From assembly GCF_036711975.1 (NCBI RefSeq), contig NC_091971.1:14453501-14517500 (forward strand): DNA of 64,000 nt. Direction: 5' to 3'. The position numbers were made by a program, and so were the translations under genes. The notes under the pieces were generated by a model, which saw only the letters and a list, made by a program, of their open reading frames with translations, was not told where the DNA came from and made no database searches. This document shows positions 24,840 through 36,199 of this stretch, one piece after another (position 1 is the stretch's first letter; every line of letters starts with the position of its first letter). Origin of the DNA: Onthophagus taurus (lineage: Eukaryota > Arthropoda > Insecta > Coleoptera > Scarabaeidae).

Positions 24840-27490
24840 TAACTAAACCTACCAGTCATACCTCTATGCGCAGTAGACCTAGAAACCACAGAGAACGCCA
24901 AAGAAATCTATCAAGTAAAGGAAATTTCCAACGCAGTCATCACGGTCGAAGCCAGGAGGAATTCCCAAAAGATTCCCCAATCTCATAACTGCCAACGATA
25001 TGGACATACGAAAAATTACTGCTCAATGAGCCCTAGAACCACACTATCTATAAAAAACTTCAAACTGATCCACTAAAGTATGCCAATTGTGGCCAAGATC
25101 ATCCACCAATCTATCGAGGCTGTAAAATTCACATCGAATATCAGAACAAACCATCGTCAAACAACTTCAGTCCATCTTGCGAAAAGAACCCAGAGCTCAC
25201 AAGCAATACCTCAAACAACGACCAGCTCAAGTAGAGAATCAACCAAACCAACAACAATCCTCAGAATCACAGGCACCTCTCCTATCTTCCTCGATTCCCT
25301 TATACCACAAATCAAGACATTCCTAATTAACCATTTATTCCCACATTTAATTCACGACTAATCTAACAATCATACACAACTTAACTATCCTGAATTTCAA
25401 CGCCAATGGAATAGTAGGATATAATGTATACATATAGAGCAGATAGGCCTTCCGCCACAGCTGAAGGTGGCGATTATAATTAAAAGAGAAATTCAACACC
25501 ATCAATTTTGTTGTAAAATCACCGCTATTGAAGTAACGGCAACAGTAATTGAAATAAACAACTCAACTCCAGTTAATATATCTGGATACAAAAAACGACT
25601 AGAAACTGATATAAGTTCAATGTTGAGTAGCTCTATACCTACCCTACTTATAAGAGATCTTAACAGCAAGAATAAACTCTGGGGATGCAGAGCAGACAAT
25701 CCATCGGGACTGAATCTGGAATTATTAGTAAACAAGTACGGTTTTCAAGTGCACTGCCCAATCGATTTTACCTACTTTCCATATAGAAGCGACTATCAAC
25801 CGGATATTTTAGATATAGTAATAACCAAAAATTTTACCTTCCAGTTAAATCTGTGTTTAATCAGCGAATTAAACTCGGATCATTAACAGACCTAAAATTC
25901 CTAAGCTGATCAATGGAGTCATCAACTGGGCAGAGTTTGGAGACTCACTGAATAATCAAGAATTTAACTTACCAACATCAGCTACTCCGAACGAGTTAGA
26001 CGCAAAAATCCGTTCGCTGACTTCAAAGATTAAGGAATAGACTAACAACTCATACAATTTCGCAGGAACTAGTTGCCTATAGAATCAACAATTATAAAAA
26101 ACTCATCGCAATTTTTGAAGCAGCTGGAGTGACCTGGGCTTATGGAAGACCACTAGGGAAATAACGCGGACATATGAAGAAATACCTATCAATAATGAGA
26201 ATATTCGTCACATTACAACAATCCAACAATACAATGAATCCCATCTACTAACTTCATCAACTACCAAGACTGACAGCGATCTAGCTCTAGGCCTAGATCA
26301 GATATCTAATATAGTCATAAAACACCTTCCGGAGAAACTACTGAGTCATATCACAGGAACTTTAATCGCTGTCTGGAAATTGGCTACTTTCCGGTGGTAT
26401 GGAAAAAAGCGCAAATCCTATTGTTCAGAAAGTCAGGCAAAATCAATACGGACCCAGCCAATTATCGCCCAATCAGTCTTCTCTCATCCTTATCTAACCT
26501 ATTCGAACGAGTCATCCATCATCGACTACAAGAAGACTTAAGCCTCCTCAAAATAATCCCAAACATCCAGTACGGATTTACGGTTCATCAACTGGCAAGA
26601 GTAATGGAATATATCGAGGAAGCGTTCGAGGCAAAAAAGTTTACAGCTGTTGTTTCGTTGGATGTAGCAAGGGCCTTTGATACTGTCTGTATTAAAGGCT
26701 TAAAATACAAGCTCAATCAAACGGGGTTAAGCAACTATTTACTTGCCATTCTGTTCTCCTTCCTAGCGGAGAGAACCTTCTCCGTCACCATCAATGGACA
26801 CTCCTCCAGCACTCGAAGAATACTTGCCGCAAGGTAGTAGTTTATCCCTTGCTCTGTTCAACATCTTTATGCATGATACCCCTACTGACGTAAACTTCGA
26901 AATGGCCATGTTTGCAGATGACATGTTAATAATGGGACAAAACGACATCCTTATTGATGTTATTGAGACACTTCAAAGGTCAGTGGACAAAATACAGAAA
27001 TGGTTATTAAATTCTGCTCAATGCCAGGAAATGCCAGACCAAGATTTTTTCGCTTACATTATTATAAATGATCAAGAAATACAGTGGAAAGCAAAAGATG
27101 AAGCCATTAAATACCTCGGAGTTCTCCTTGATCACCGCCTCACTTGGAAACTCCACATAAACTCAAAGGTCAACCAAGGATATGCCAGGCTTCGCCAATT
27201 GTATCCTCTGATTAGCAGAAAATCACCACTACGAACTGAGTGCACTCTACTTTTTTTAACAATATCAGTAAGTGCTCTAATGCGGTTCAGCATTAAGTTG
27301 GTCCTCAACAAATCCACATGCGTTTAAAGAGGAAGCTTTCTCAAGACCTAATAGCATCCGATTCGGACTAGCATTTCACAGCTAGGAAGTTACATATTCT
27401 GTAATCCATAGTATTTATATGTAATTATTTCTTTTTTTGCATCAACGCAATCACGAAAAACATTGTCATTGAAATAAATGAAAAAAAAAG
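24840..27490 (+). mobile_element. Jockey-type non-LTR retrotransposon relic
   Basis: The domain order on the plus strand is that of a Jockey-clade element. Gag-like zinc knuckles come first (CQRYGHTKNYC near 24990; CANCGQDHPPIYRGC near 25085). Next is an endonuclease fragment at 25467-25886 (LLIRDLNSKNKLWGCRADNP, then LDIVITKNF). Reverse transcriptase follows at 26394-27327 (NYRPISLLSSLSNLFERV, then VSLDVARAFDTV, then PQGSSLSLALFNIF, then MAMFADDMLI). Frames change repeatedly and stops interrupt all domains. The 3' end probably lies at an AATAAATG plus A-run near 27472-27490. The 5' end is not defined. Confidence 0.8.
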
Positions 27491-28179
27491 AGAAACATCA
27501 AAGAAGCTGGTTCACAGATGATGGATTCTTCAAATCGAATTAATAGATCTAAAGGAAGAAGGAAGAAGCATCACCGACAACATTTCAAGCCCAACGCAAA
27601 ATATCATCGTTCTTCATAGGAAATCGCAATCCTTTCATCATTTTTGCAAATTCACTAATTGTTCAATATTAACATGCTTCCCATACGTCTATACTATATA
27701 TTCTTCAATTTCTCCCGAGATTTATGACAGATAGATACATAGATAGATTTATACATACATTATGTCTCGAGTTTTCAAAATTTTTTGGGTAGAATGGAGG
27801 AAACACAATTCTGTTGTGATCCAGTTCTTGTAACTTGCGAGATTAACTTCTATCTGTTGAAAAGACTTATCGTGAAATGAAGATCTGCAAACGCATTTCC
27901 GGTTTAACAGAAAAATTGTTTGTAAACGAACATCTTGTATCTTTCAATATGACACTTTACAGGAATACAAAACAGGAATATCCTGAAAAAGGCTGACTGA
28001 TAAATTAGGATACGATCGAAATCCTGTCACCATATTATTAATAGTCTGGAAATTCAATATTTCGAGATATTTCTTGAATCATTTCTCCAAGATGCAATCT
28101 CATTTCTGTTTTGACTTAAATTCTAGAGCAAAAATATTCCTAAATATGTAATTTGGAATCAATATGAATATGCTTTACG
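27491..28179. other. Intergenic, no feature recognised
   Basis: AT-rich sequence with no supported ORF, between the Jockey relic and the Penelope insertion site. Confidence 0.4.
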
Positions 28180-28263
28180 TCACTTAGAATTTAAGTCAAT
28201 TTAAATAAAACAAAATTTTCCTCTTTCTTGCTATTTATTTTATTATGCTTCTAAATCGATTTC

Positions 28264-28278
28264 GAGGAAACAATCCTC
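28264..28278 (-). other. Hairpin in the Penelope 3' region
   Basis: GAGGA-AACAA-TCCTC gives a perfect 5-bp stem with a 5-nt loop. On the element's sense strand the context is CTGAAGATGAGGA...TCCTCGAAAT. It resembles, but does not match, the CUGANGA...GAAA core of hammerhead ribozymes reported in Penelope-like elements. Confidence 0.4.
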
Positions 28279-28615
28279 ATCTTCAGTAGAATCTTATATA
28301 AAAAAATTTTTAAAAACAATATGAAATAAATCCAAAGTTTCTATACATTTACTTACTGTCAGTTTAGTTGAAAAAATATATTAATCAAATTTAACACATC
28401 CTCCAAATTTAACTTCATCTTTTTTATCCAAACTTGAAAATTTCTTACTTTAATAATTGAACAAATATAATAGAATATCAAATTCAAAACCAAAAGTTAA
28501 AATACACTTAAAACAAAATCCAAAATAATATAAAACAAAACACGCGTTTACATTTGACAAAAGATACGAAAAATGACTGAAGGTCAAAAGGAACAAGCAA
28601 GAAGGAAACTGGTAT

Positions 28616-29974
28616 TCATCCTGAATAACACTGTTTATATTTAAATTTAAAATCTTTTAATAAAGTGAAAATAGGTGCAGTATTAATTTGTATTTGATCG
28701 TTTAATAAATTATAATTTTGATTGTGTTTATACTTTAAAATTTCCAAAGTTTCAAGCAAATCCAATCTTTGACCTTTATTACATTTGTGTATTAATTTAG
28801 TTTCTTTGTATTTAATTTTATGTCCCGTTTCCATTTTATGTTTATAAACATTAGAATTATTTTTAATTTCATGTTCTCTGATACGTGTTTCTAATCTCCT
28901 GCCTGTCTGTCCTATGTAAATACTATTGCAATTATTACATTCTATCGAATATACGCCACATTCTTTTCCTATATCTATTTCTTTTTTATTGTTATAATTT
29001 GATAATAATTTTAAAATTGTGTTATTATTAGAATATGCCAGAGAGATATCATATCTGGAGAATAGGTGTTGCATAGTTGAAGTATATCGATTGTAGATTA
29101 TAGGTTTATATGTCAAATTTGAGTTCTTTATTTTAGTATTTAACGGATCTTTTTGTTTTATAATTCTATAAAAAAGTCTGTCTATAGAACTTCTTGGAAA
29201 ACCATTATTGTTAGCTAATTTATATATGAAATCTTTTTCGTTTTTTAAAGTTTCTTTGTCAAGTGGATAATCTAGTATTCTGTTGATTAAGAATCTAAAA
29301 TTTGCAAATTTCTGATTGTGTGGGTGGTATGAATTGTAGGGGATAGTAGTTAAAGAGTTTGTAGGTTTCCTGAAAATACTGTATTTAATTTTGTCTTCTA
29401 TTGTCTTAGTTAAAGTAAGGTCCAAAAAATCCAGTGAATTATCTTTTTCTATTTCCATGGTAAATTTTAATTTTTCATGTATGTTGTTTAGATATTTTAA
29501 AAATTGTTTCAACTGAGAAATGTCTCCGTTCCAAATGCAAAACACGTCATCTACATATCTACACCAAAATTTAATGTTTTCTTCAAATATACTGTTATAA
29601 TTAAGAATCATATTTTTCTCAATAAAATCTAGATATATATCTGAGATTAATCCTGATAAGGGCATGCCCATCGGTAAACCATCAGGTATGTGATAATGTT
29701 TATCTTCAAAAGAACAATAATTCTGAGTAACTACATGTTTAAGAATTTTATTTAAATTGTTCGACGTATTTTGATCTGTAAAGTGGTTCTCAAAAAGTTG
29801 CGAGACAACCTCAAGAGTAAATTCAATAGGAACATTCGAATACAAGTTTGTAACGTCAAAGGAAACAAATAAAGTGTCGTCAATATTTAGATTTTTAGTT
29901 TTTTCAATAAAATCCCTGGAATTTTTAACTGTATACTTAGGTTCGAAATTTATGTGTTTGAAAATTTTTGACAT
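28616..29974 (-). CDS. Penelope-type reverse transcriptase with GIY-YIG endonuclease (N-terminally truncated)
   Basis: The protein would copy RNA into DNA and nick the target by its own endonuclease. The 452-residue frame has RT motifs FVSFDVTNLYSNVP (about 37-49), LPMGMPLSGLISDIYLDF (about 100-117) and RYVDDVF (139-145, catalytic Asp pair). The Penelope-specific region SLDFLDLTLTK comes next. C-terminally lies a GIY-YIG nuclease: GVYSI at 340, IYIGQTGR at 352, the conserved Arg in TRIREH, and a Glu in LLETLEILK near 409. Full Penelope proteins are about 800 residues, so the N-terminal third or more and the first RT motifs are absent. It is a dead-on-arrival but young copy: no stop or shift within the remaining frame. 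Confidence 0.9.
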   Translation of the reverse strand: MSKIFKHINFEPKYTVKNSRDFIEKTKNLNIDDTLFVSFDVTNLYSNVPIEFTLEVVSQLFENHFTDQNTSNNLNKILKHVVTQNYCSFEDKHYHIPDGLPMGMPLSGLISDIYLDFIEKNMILNYNSIFEENIKFWCRYVDDVFCIWNGDISQLKQFLKYLNNIHEKLKFTMEIEKDNSLDFLDLTLTKTIEDKIKYSIFRKPTNSLTTIPYNSYHPHNQKFANFRFLINRILDYPLDKETLKNEKDFIYKLANNNGFPRSSIDRLFYRIIKQKDPLNTKIKNSNLTYKPIIYNRYTSTMQHLFSRYDISLAYSNNNTILKLLSNYNNKKEIDIGKECGVYSIECNNCNSIYIGQTGRRLETRIREHEIKNNSNVYKHKMETGHKIKYKETKLIHKCNKGQRLDLLETLEILKYKHNQNYNLLNDQIQINTAPIFTLLKDFKFKYKQCYSG

Positions 29975-30031
29975 GAATCTTGTTAACTTTTTTTTTTTTT
30001 TAGTTCAGTTTTTTAGTTCACTTAGAATTTA

Positions 30032-32100
30032 GTTCAGAACATGCAGATTATGATGGTCTTGAAAACTCACGTAATGGTCTTTTTTATGACTAGTATTTTC
30101 CATCATCCCTAACTCTGATGACTTCCTAGGATATGCAAAGAACCTGTATATTACTTTAAAACTTACTTACTTCGAGTGTTGTTTGGTGAAGATTTGAGGT
30201 TCATAGATAGAAAGTGTAGCAGTTAATCTCAAGAGGGAGTGCGATTCATCAGATGTTGAGCTTTTTATAGATTTATCAGCATCACCTTTCTATTTGCTCA
30301 TCAATGATTTAACTAATTCTCTTTGAAAATCTTGTAAATTGATATTTTTCGTACATTTCATTTTCTATAAGGCTCATAAATTGAGAAAAGCTAAGTCAAA
30401 TAAGTGGAAAGAGACTTTTTTGTACCAATTGACAGATTTTTTTATGGATTCCGAGCATCATCACTATATTACGATATAATTTTATCGTGCAGTTTTGGTA
30501 CCTACACGTGCCTCTGATATTGCGGCTTTGGTCTAAAGGGCTAAAATAATTTGACATGGAAGGGAGGGAAGTAAATATTGGAATCAAGCCTCATTACTCA
30601 AGTTTAAGTTGTTTTTACATCGCCCGTTTCTTACAATACCTACCTAACACTTAATTTAATATAAAATGAGTACACAATGTAAAGAACTAAAATATCAAAT
30701 ACTAAATAAGCCAATTTCAGTGAAGCGGATTAATCAAGCCTAAATCAATTAGTTTAATAAAACCGGTGAATTTCATTATAAAACCGAATGCCTAGAATTT
30801 GTCTTCAATAAGATATGAATTAAACATTTGAGCTTAAATAGATTAGACAAAGATCTATCGCTTACAAATTCTTTAAGTATTGAATTAAAAGAGATAATGC
30901 TGTGGTAATTAATTGCGCATCGAATTCTTGTAATATTAATGTATATATTAATTATCAAGTTGTAACAAGTTAGCTTTAATTCAACGATTATATCAAAATA
31001 ACTAGCATCACACGCGCGCAACATAAACCCCATCTTAAAGTGAATTTAAAAGCTCATTAATGTAAATTAAGATAAGATGTGGTCCACGAAGGGAAGGGAC
31101 GCCATAGATAAGTTTCTCAGAACTGTACAACTCAACCCTATATCTTGTCAGTAAGTAAATCGATGGTTAACTTCGTTTACTTGAATTCCCCAAATTTATC
31201 ACTTGTAAGTAATTGCTAATTTTCTTTTGTATGGGGTATATATTAATATTGCATTATCTACTCAACTGTTTTGATTAACTTTGGGAATTAATTATATATT
31301 TTGCGGCTTAAAAGCTTTAACTGCAAGTTTGAACAATATGATACTCGACGTATAATTTTCTCGCAAAAACGAAAACATCAATATAAAATATCTAGTTAAT
31401 CTTGTACTTCTTTACATAATAAATTTATAATCGAGTTTTAAAACAAAAAACTTTATTTAATTTAGTGAAATTTCAACAAAGTTGGAACTGAATTATGGAT
31501 TTTCTCAAATATTATGGGGTTTTGGTTTATAAATAAGTAACCCATCAGATATTGATCTGGACGACATCCCTTTGTTATATAGAGGGATCAATAATGCAAT
31601 GAGTCGTCTAACAACTTTAATGAATACGTGGGGGGCTTGTAATAAATTCTACCTTAATTAAATCATGAAAATGGCTTAATTAAATTAATTAAATCCATTT
31701 ATATGATGCGATTTAGTTTTTAATTATAGCCCTAGTAAAATGTTATATCTAAAAAAGTCGATATCATCAAGTTGTTTGGTATTTTCCAACAAAACAAAAA
31801 AATTAAACCGGGTTTATCGCTGTACATTTTTTTAATAAGTAGGTTTATTATCTACGTCATAACTACATTAATTATTGAATACCACTCGTCTTTTTTAGTT
31901 CTACAAAAAGCTGTTTGTAAAGATTTTTTTTATATTGGAAAATAAAACGCTAAAATTCTCTTAATAAAATGATTTTTCACAACATTTATTAAAACATTTT
32001 TTTCGCCTATTCATTCTCTACAATTTTTTTATATAAATCTTTTACACTGGAACGTAATAATAATTATAATATAATAATAATATTTACGAATATTTTATAT
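30032..32100. other. Intergenic, plus the CSRNP 3' UTR at the right end
   Basis: No supported gene. A minus-strand AATAAA at about 31986-31993 could end the CSRNP transcript, giving a 3' UTR of about 130 nt. A faint reverse-transcriptase-like phrase (LLINDLT at about 30296) was too weak to call. Confidence 0.4.
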
Positions 32101-32120
32101 TTAAATAGTTTTAGGAGTTT

Positions 32121-34112
32121 TTAAGCCGAAACAGTTTCAACCATCGACTTTTTTATTATCTCCCCAAAGTTTTCGTCGCACTCATCCCCCGCTGTACATT
32201 TTTCGTCGCACTTTTCCTGTTCCGAAGTAGTACTTTCAAGATTGGTCTCTTGGTGCGTAGCCGTAATAAACGGCGTTTCATCTTCATAACCATAACCACC
32301 GTACCTTCCATGTAACAGTTCGGAAAATGATTCTAGTTTTGTGCCAGCATTAACTGGACTTAAATTGGTGTATTGGTTCCCTTTGTCACAATTAAAGCCT
32401 TCGCCCTGCGGGAAATGATCGTAACCGCTGGTTTGTTGAAAGTTTTGTTGTCCGTTAGTTTCGATTGGTTTAGAATATTCTTGGTACATATTCCCGTTAT
32501 ATGGGTTGTAAACTTGGTTGAATTCGGGGAAAGTTGCTTGGTACGGTTGGGTGTATTGTTCGTTTGGGTACGTGTGCGTTCCGTTTTGGAAGTCCGTTCC
32601 AAAGTGGAACGTTTGCGCTTGAATTCGTTTGCAATCCTCTTGGTAACAGTCTTCGCGGAACGTGTACAGATCTAAAGAATCTTCGCGAGCGGGTAAATCT
32701 GCAAAATTTGTTGGTCCTCCACCTGGACCTTCACCAGGTGCTCCATAATGTAAATTTGTAAAGCTGCCATCGTGTACGCAAGATTCCGCCTCAACGTGCG
32801 AGGTGAGAGCCACATCGCGTAAGAGATTTCTCACTGGAGGCCGGGGTACATTTTCTTGCACCACTTCTTTTGTGCCAAAAGATAATCTTTCGTTGTCCAT
32901 CCAATTTCCTTGGACGGGATGAGGAATTCTCCGATGATGATTTTTATCATTTTTAAGAGCTTCTTCTTCCGCATTTTGTTTCTTTTCCAGCTCCAAACGC
33001 ATTAAGGTGTGTATAAAATGGGTGCGTACTCTAACCGGGTTAAATTCAATTCTTCCACTGGAATTTCCACAGTTATCTCTTGAGCAACCGCATGGAAAAT
33101 TCAAACGATCGACTTGGCATTTTATACCAGCTTGGCTACAAGAACATGTATCTGGATCACAGTAAACTTTGCATCCGCATCCACAAAATTCTCTAGACGA
33201 ACGAATGTCTTTGCATTCATCTTTTTCTAATGCGTCAATCTTACGTACTCCGGATGCCCTTAATAGGGCTCTTCGTTGTCTCGTTGGAACTGGTTGAAGA
33301 AAGTAGTAATTGTCCAAATCTAATTCTGATTCGGATACATCACTAGCATCTTCTTCACTGTCACTATCATCGCTGGATGAATGCGTTGGGCCGTTAACGT
33401 TTCTCTCGCTTCTTAATTGTTGTAATAGCTGCCGATGTATTCTTCGTTGTTCCACAGCGTGTTCAGTTATTGTGAATTTTCTTGTATGGGTGTGCTGTGC
33501 TTCCATACCAAGCGTGGATCCACCCTGTGAGGGTACGCAAGTAAAACCTTGCGCTCTTGGAAAATAATATACTGTAACACTATCGAATGTTATTCCTTTC
33601 TTTTTCTTGGCTTTAGGTTCTTCTTCGATATCGGTAGATAATTTTCGCTTTAAACTACTTTTAAGTGGTCCTTTTTGAGCCTCCTCTAATATGGCACCAA
33701 TATCTTTTTCAATTTTATCTTCTTCCAATTTAACCCCATCTTTAGCTTGGTGTTTTTCTGGATTCTCGTTAATCCGGTCCAAGAACAACGTTTCGCTATC
33801 ACTTTCCAAGGCGGACACCATTGATGTGACCACCCTAGTTCTTTCTTCGCAAAGTTCCGACCCCAAACCGGAGTCTGACCCATCTGATCTGTCATGTTGC
33901 TCTTCGATTAATTCTTCGGGCGGAGGTGGCAGACTTTCCGTTGCGGAATCTTCGCCTTCCTCTTCTTCTTCTTTCCTTTGGTCCTCAACGTGCGTTTCTG
34001 CTACCGATTCTTGCGATAGTACCAATTCCTGTGTGCATTCTTTTGGTTGAACCGTACCCATTTTTGATTCTAAAGATGATGTAACCACATTGATTTCACC
34101 GGAAGTCGACAT
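32121..34112 (-). CDS. Axud1: Cysteine/serine-rich nuclear protein (CSRNP/AXUD1 family)
   Basis: CSRNP proteins are nuclear, DNA-binding, Axin/JNK-pathway-linked transcription regulators. The 663-residue protein has a Glu-rich acidic N-terminus (about 44-75) and a Lys-rich segment PKAKKKKG (166-173, probable nuclear signal). The CSRNP N-terminal domain spans about 173-380. Within it are [17 protein letters not shown], a serine/acidic patch (245-266) and the dense cysteine cluster 310-348 ([29 protein letters not shown]). [20 protein letters not shown] ends the domain. The C-terminal 280 residues are Gln/Tyr/Asn-rich and probably disordered. On the minus strand a TTTCTTTCCAG acceptor lies 6 nt before the ATG, so the start lies just inside an exon and an upstream noncoding exon is expected. 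No intron interrupts the coding part. Confidence 0.93.
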   Translation of the reverse strand: MSTSGEINVVTSSLESKMGTVQPKECTQELVLSQESVAETHVEDQRKEEEEEGEDSATESLPPPPEELIEEQHDRSDGSDSGLGSELCEERTRVVTSMVSALESDSETLFLDRINENPEKHQAKDGVKLEEDKIEKDIGAILEEAQKGPLKSSLKRKLSTDIEEEPKAKKKKGITFDSVTVYYFPRAQGFTCVPSQGGSTLGMEAQHTHTRKFTITEHAVEQRRIHRQLLQQLRSERNVNGPTHSSSDDSDSEEDASDVSESELDLDNYYFLQPVPTRQRRALLRASGVRKIDALEKDECKDIRSSREFCGCGCKVYCDPDTCSCSQAGIKCQVDRLNFPCGCSRDNCGNSSGRIEFNPVRVRTHFIHTLMRLELEKKQNAEEEALKNDKNHHRRIPHPVQGNWMDNERLSFGTKEVVQENVPRPPVRNLLRDVALTSHVEAESCVHDGSFTNLHYGAPGEGPGGGPTNFADLPAREDSLDLYTFREDCYQEDCKRIQAQTFHFGTDFQNGTHTYPNEQYTQPYQATFPEFNQVYNPYNGNMYQEYSKPIETNGQQNFQQTSGYDHFPQGEGFNCDKGNQYTNLSPVNAGTKLESFSELLHGRYGGYGYEDETPFITATHQETNLESTTSEQEKCDEKCTAGDECDENFGEIIKKSMVETVSA

Positions 34113-34121
34113 ATTAAACTG

Positions 34122-34860
34122 GAAAGAAAGAAAAAATCATAATTTAACATTAAATTGTCTTTTTTTTAGATTATTAATGTAGTTAGAACAACAGGTGTTG
34201 GCGTTAACGAAATGAAAATCTAATAGTCACTTAAATATGTGACACAACCGGTTGATTTTCGACTCCTCTAAGGACCTCATTAAGTATGGGTTGAACGAAT
34301 TGGGCGCGCGACTTGAATTTTAAAGTTTGCGTCGTCGTAACGCTGCTCCCGCGGATTTCAATCTTCTTCTATTTATACCGTTCGGAGGTTATATTTAGAG
34401 GGGGCCCCGATCGATCGGCTACCGCTTTCCAAAAAGGAAAGCCGCCGTTGAAAGGGGGACGAAGAAGAAATAATAAGCTAAAAGAAACATCAAAGAAATT
34501 TGTAGCTCCCAATTAAATGATTAAAAACAGTAAATTAAGAATTTGGAAAAATTTTAAACAAGAAATGGAAAACGAAGGTCAAAATGATAAGGCTCCGTTT
34601 CAAATTCCGTTTATTTTAAGGCGCCCACTTGCGAAACGCTATCGATCCGACACCATTATGAAAATTAGCGAGTTTAACCAGCAGCAACGTTCGAAACGCG
34701 TCCGGCAGACGGCGTTATGCAACGTCGCAAAAAAATCGCGTCATGCGACGTTGCCATGTGGACTAATTTTCAGAATTGAAAGCGAGATAAACTTGCCGCT
34801 TTTTTTGCGTTTGCCTAAAGCAATCATTTGATTTCGGTGAACAACCGTAACTTGTGTTTT
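34122..34860 (-). other. Upstream region of the CSRNP gene, locally GC-rich
   Basis: 34290-34790 is clearly richer in G+C and CpG than its surroundings, as expected for a first exon or promoter of the CSRNP gene. ORFs of 67 and 104 codons on the plus strand here match no family I know and are best explained by base composition. No leader-exon donor could be fixed. Confidence 0.35.
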
Positions 34861-35195
34861 AATCCATTTAAATCAAGTAAAACTGGTAATAAATAACCAT
34901 TCGAAAAGAAACAGCTACAAAAATAAACAAGACGCATATATTAAATATCCAGACAAATCTAAGATAACTTATCAATAAACGTTTATTTTAGTTTTCTATT
35001 TATTTTCCTTTTTTTTGTTGCTGTTGCAATAAAGTGATAAAATTCACTCCGCATAAATATAATTTAAAGAAATAGAATTCCAAAAATAAGTTTCTTTCCG
35101 TGTGTATACCGCTTGATTATAAACGGTGAAACCAGGTAACGTTGCAATAACCTTAGTACGTTATCCGAGAAACTGTAAACTCGCTTCGAAATTTA

Positions 35196-35408
35196 AAATA
35201 GTAGGCCATTATTTAATTGTCCCAACGTTCTTCCGCATCGGATACAGTTAATTTCAAATTGAGTCGAAGATCTAAACCGCGTGTTATTGAACCTATCAAG
35301 AAAATATCGCCACTAAACCACTTTGTTACAGCACCTGTTAACGTAAAAAAGAAGGTGGAGGGATCACCTGCTATATCTCCCCCTTACTATTTAAAATCCT
35401 ACTTTTGA
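35196..35408 (+). CDS. Possible terminal exon of an unrecognised gene (weak)
   Basis: An open stretch without ATG runs to a stop at 35406, preceded by possible acceptors (ATAG near 35200). It encodes a basic segment (NFKLSRRSKPRVIEP) ending SPPYYLKSYF. An AATAAA follows at about 35415. The base composition and terminal polyadenylation signal suggest a real last exon or a decayed gene, but no partner exon or family was recognised. Confidence 0.2.
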
Positions 35409-35419
35409 AAAATGATAAA

Positions 35420-36195
35420 TAAAGAAAAATAGGTTAAAAAAATAGGGGTTTATTTTTATTTTTATAACTTTGAACGTCTGTTGTCGTGTTGTCGAGTATG
35501 AATCAAGGTTAGTCGTTTATCGGTCTGTGGAACAAAAATATTTTGCAGAAACAACTCTGTGTTCTTAAAGCTTAGATATTTTCTGTATTGAATTTAAAAT
35601 TAATTTTACAACGTAATTTTTCTATTTCACTATATTATAATATAATCGTTACAAAATTGCTGGAACGTTTGGTTAACCTTCAAAGTACAATTTTATATTG
35701 ACCTTCTAAAGCGATAAACAAAAAAGCATATTAATAATGCAATTTAAATCTATATAACGATTTCCAACAAATTGAGAAGTTTTATATACACCAGCTGGTG
35801 TTTTACTCAGAAACGGTTAAAATTTTGCTTCCACGTATTCCTTTTAGAAAACAGATTCAAAAAATATATTTTTAATCAATGTAACGAAATAATACGAAAA
35901 TATGAAAGCTTAAGTTTTTGCTTTAGGAATTGCACGCTGTTTTAAGTTGGAAGTTAATTTTTTTATAAGCTTCAGTAATATGCCGAACATTTTTGTACTT
36001 CAAATTCAAAATTAGCAAATAGGTTCATCATTATAGAGTTTTATTACTTGTAATTGTTTCCTTGCATTCTTTATCGATATCATTCTATCACATCAGTTTT
36101 TAACTATTCAATCAAAAATTGTATATATGAATGAAGTCGATGGTACTAAAGAAATTGCAGTTGTCGCAACATAACAACTTTTAGACAATTTTGAG
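35420..36195. other. Intergenic, no feature recognised
   Basis: AT-rich sequence without supported ORFs or repeats. Confidence 0.4.
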
Positions 36196-36199
36196 AACT

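Larger units (their letters stand above)
28194..30017 (-). mobile_element. 5'-truncated Penelope-like element with 14-bp target-site duplication
   Basis: The 14-mer TCACTTAGAATTTA flanks the element at 28180-28193 and 30018-30031. The insert is 1824 bp, oriented on the minus strand, and holds one intact ORF plus about 420 bp of 3' untranslated sequence. The 5' end stops within the reverse transcriptase, at a T-rich stretch near 29990-30017. A perfect 5-bp stem hairpin lies in the 3' part (28264-28278). Confidence 0.85.

Noticed and set aside
30220-30330. Weak reverse-transcriptase-like phrase (LLINDLT)
   Set aside because: Too short and unsupported by neighbouring motifs.
32360-33895. Several ORFs on both strands within the CSRNP coding exon
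   Set aside because: Shadows of the 663-codon gene; none has a family match.
34316-34831. Two plus-strand ORFs of 67 and 104 codons upstream of CSRNP
   Set aside because: They lie in the GC-rich presumed promoter/first-exon area, match no family, and long ORFs arise easily where stops are rarer.
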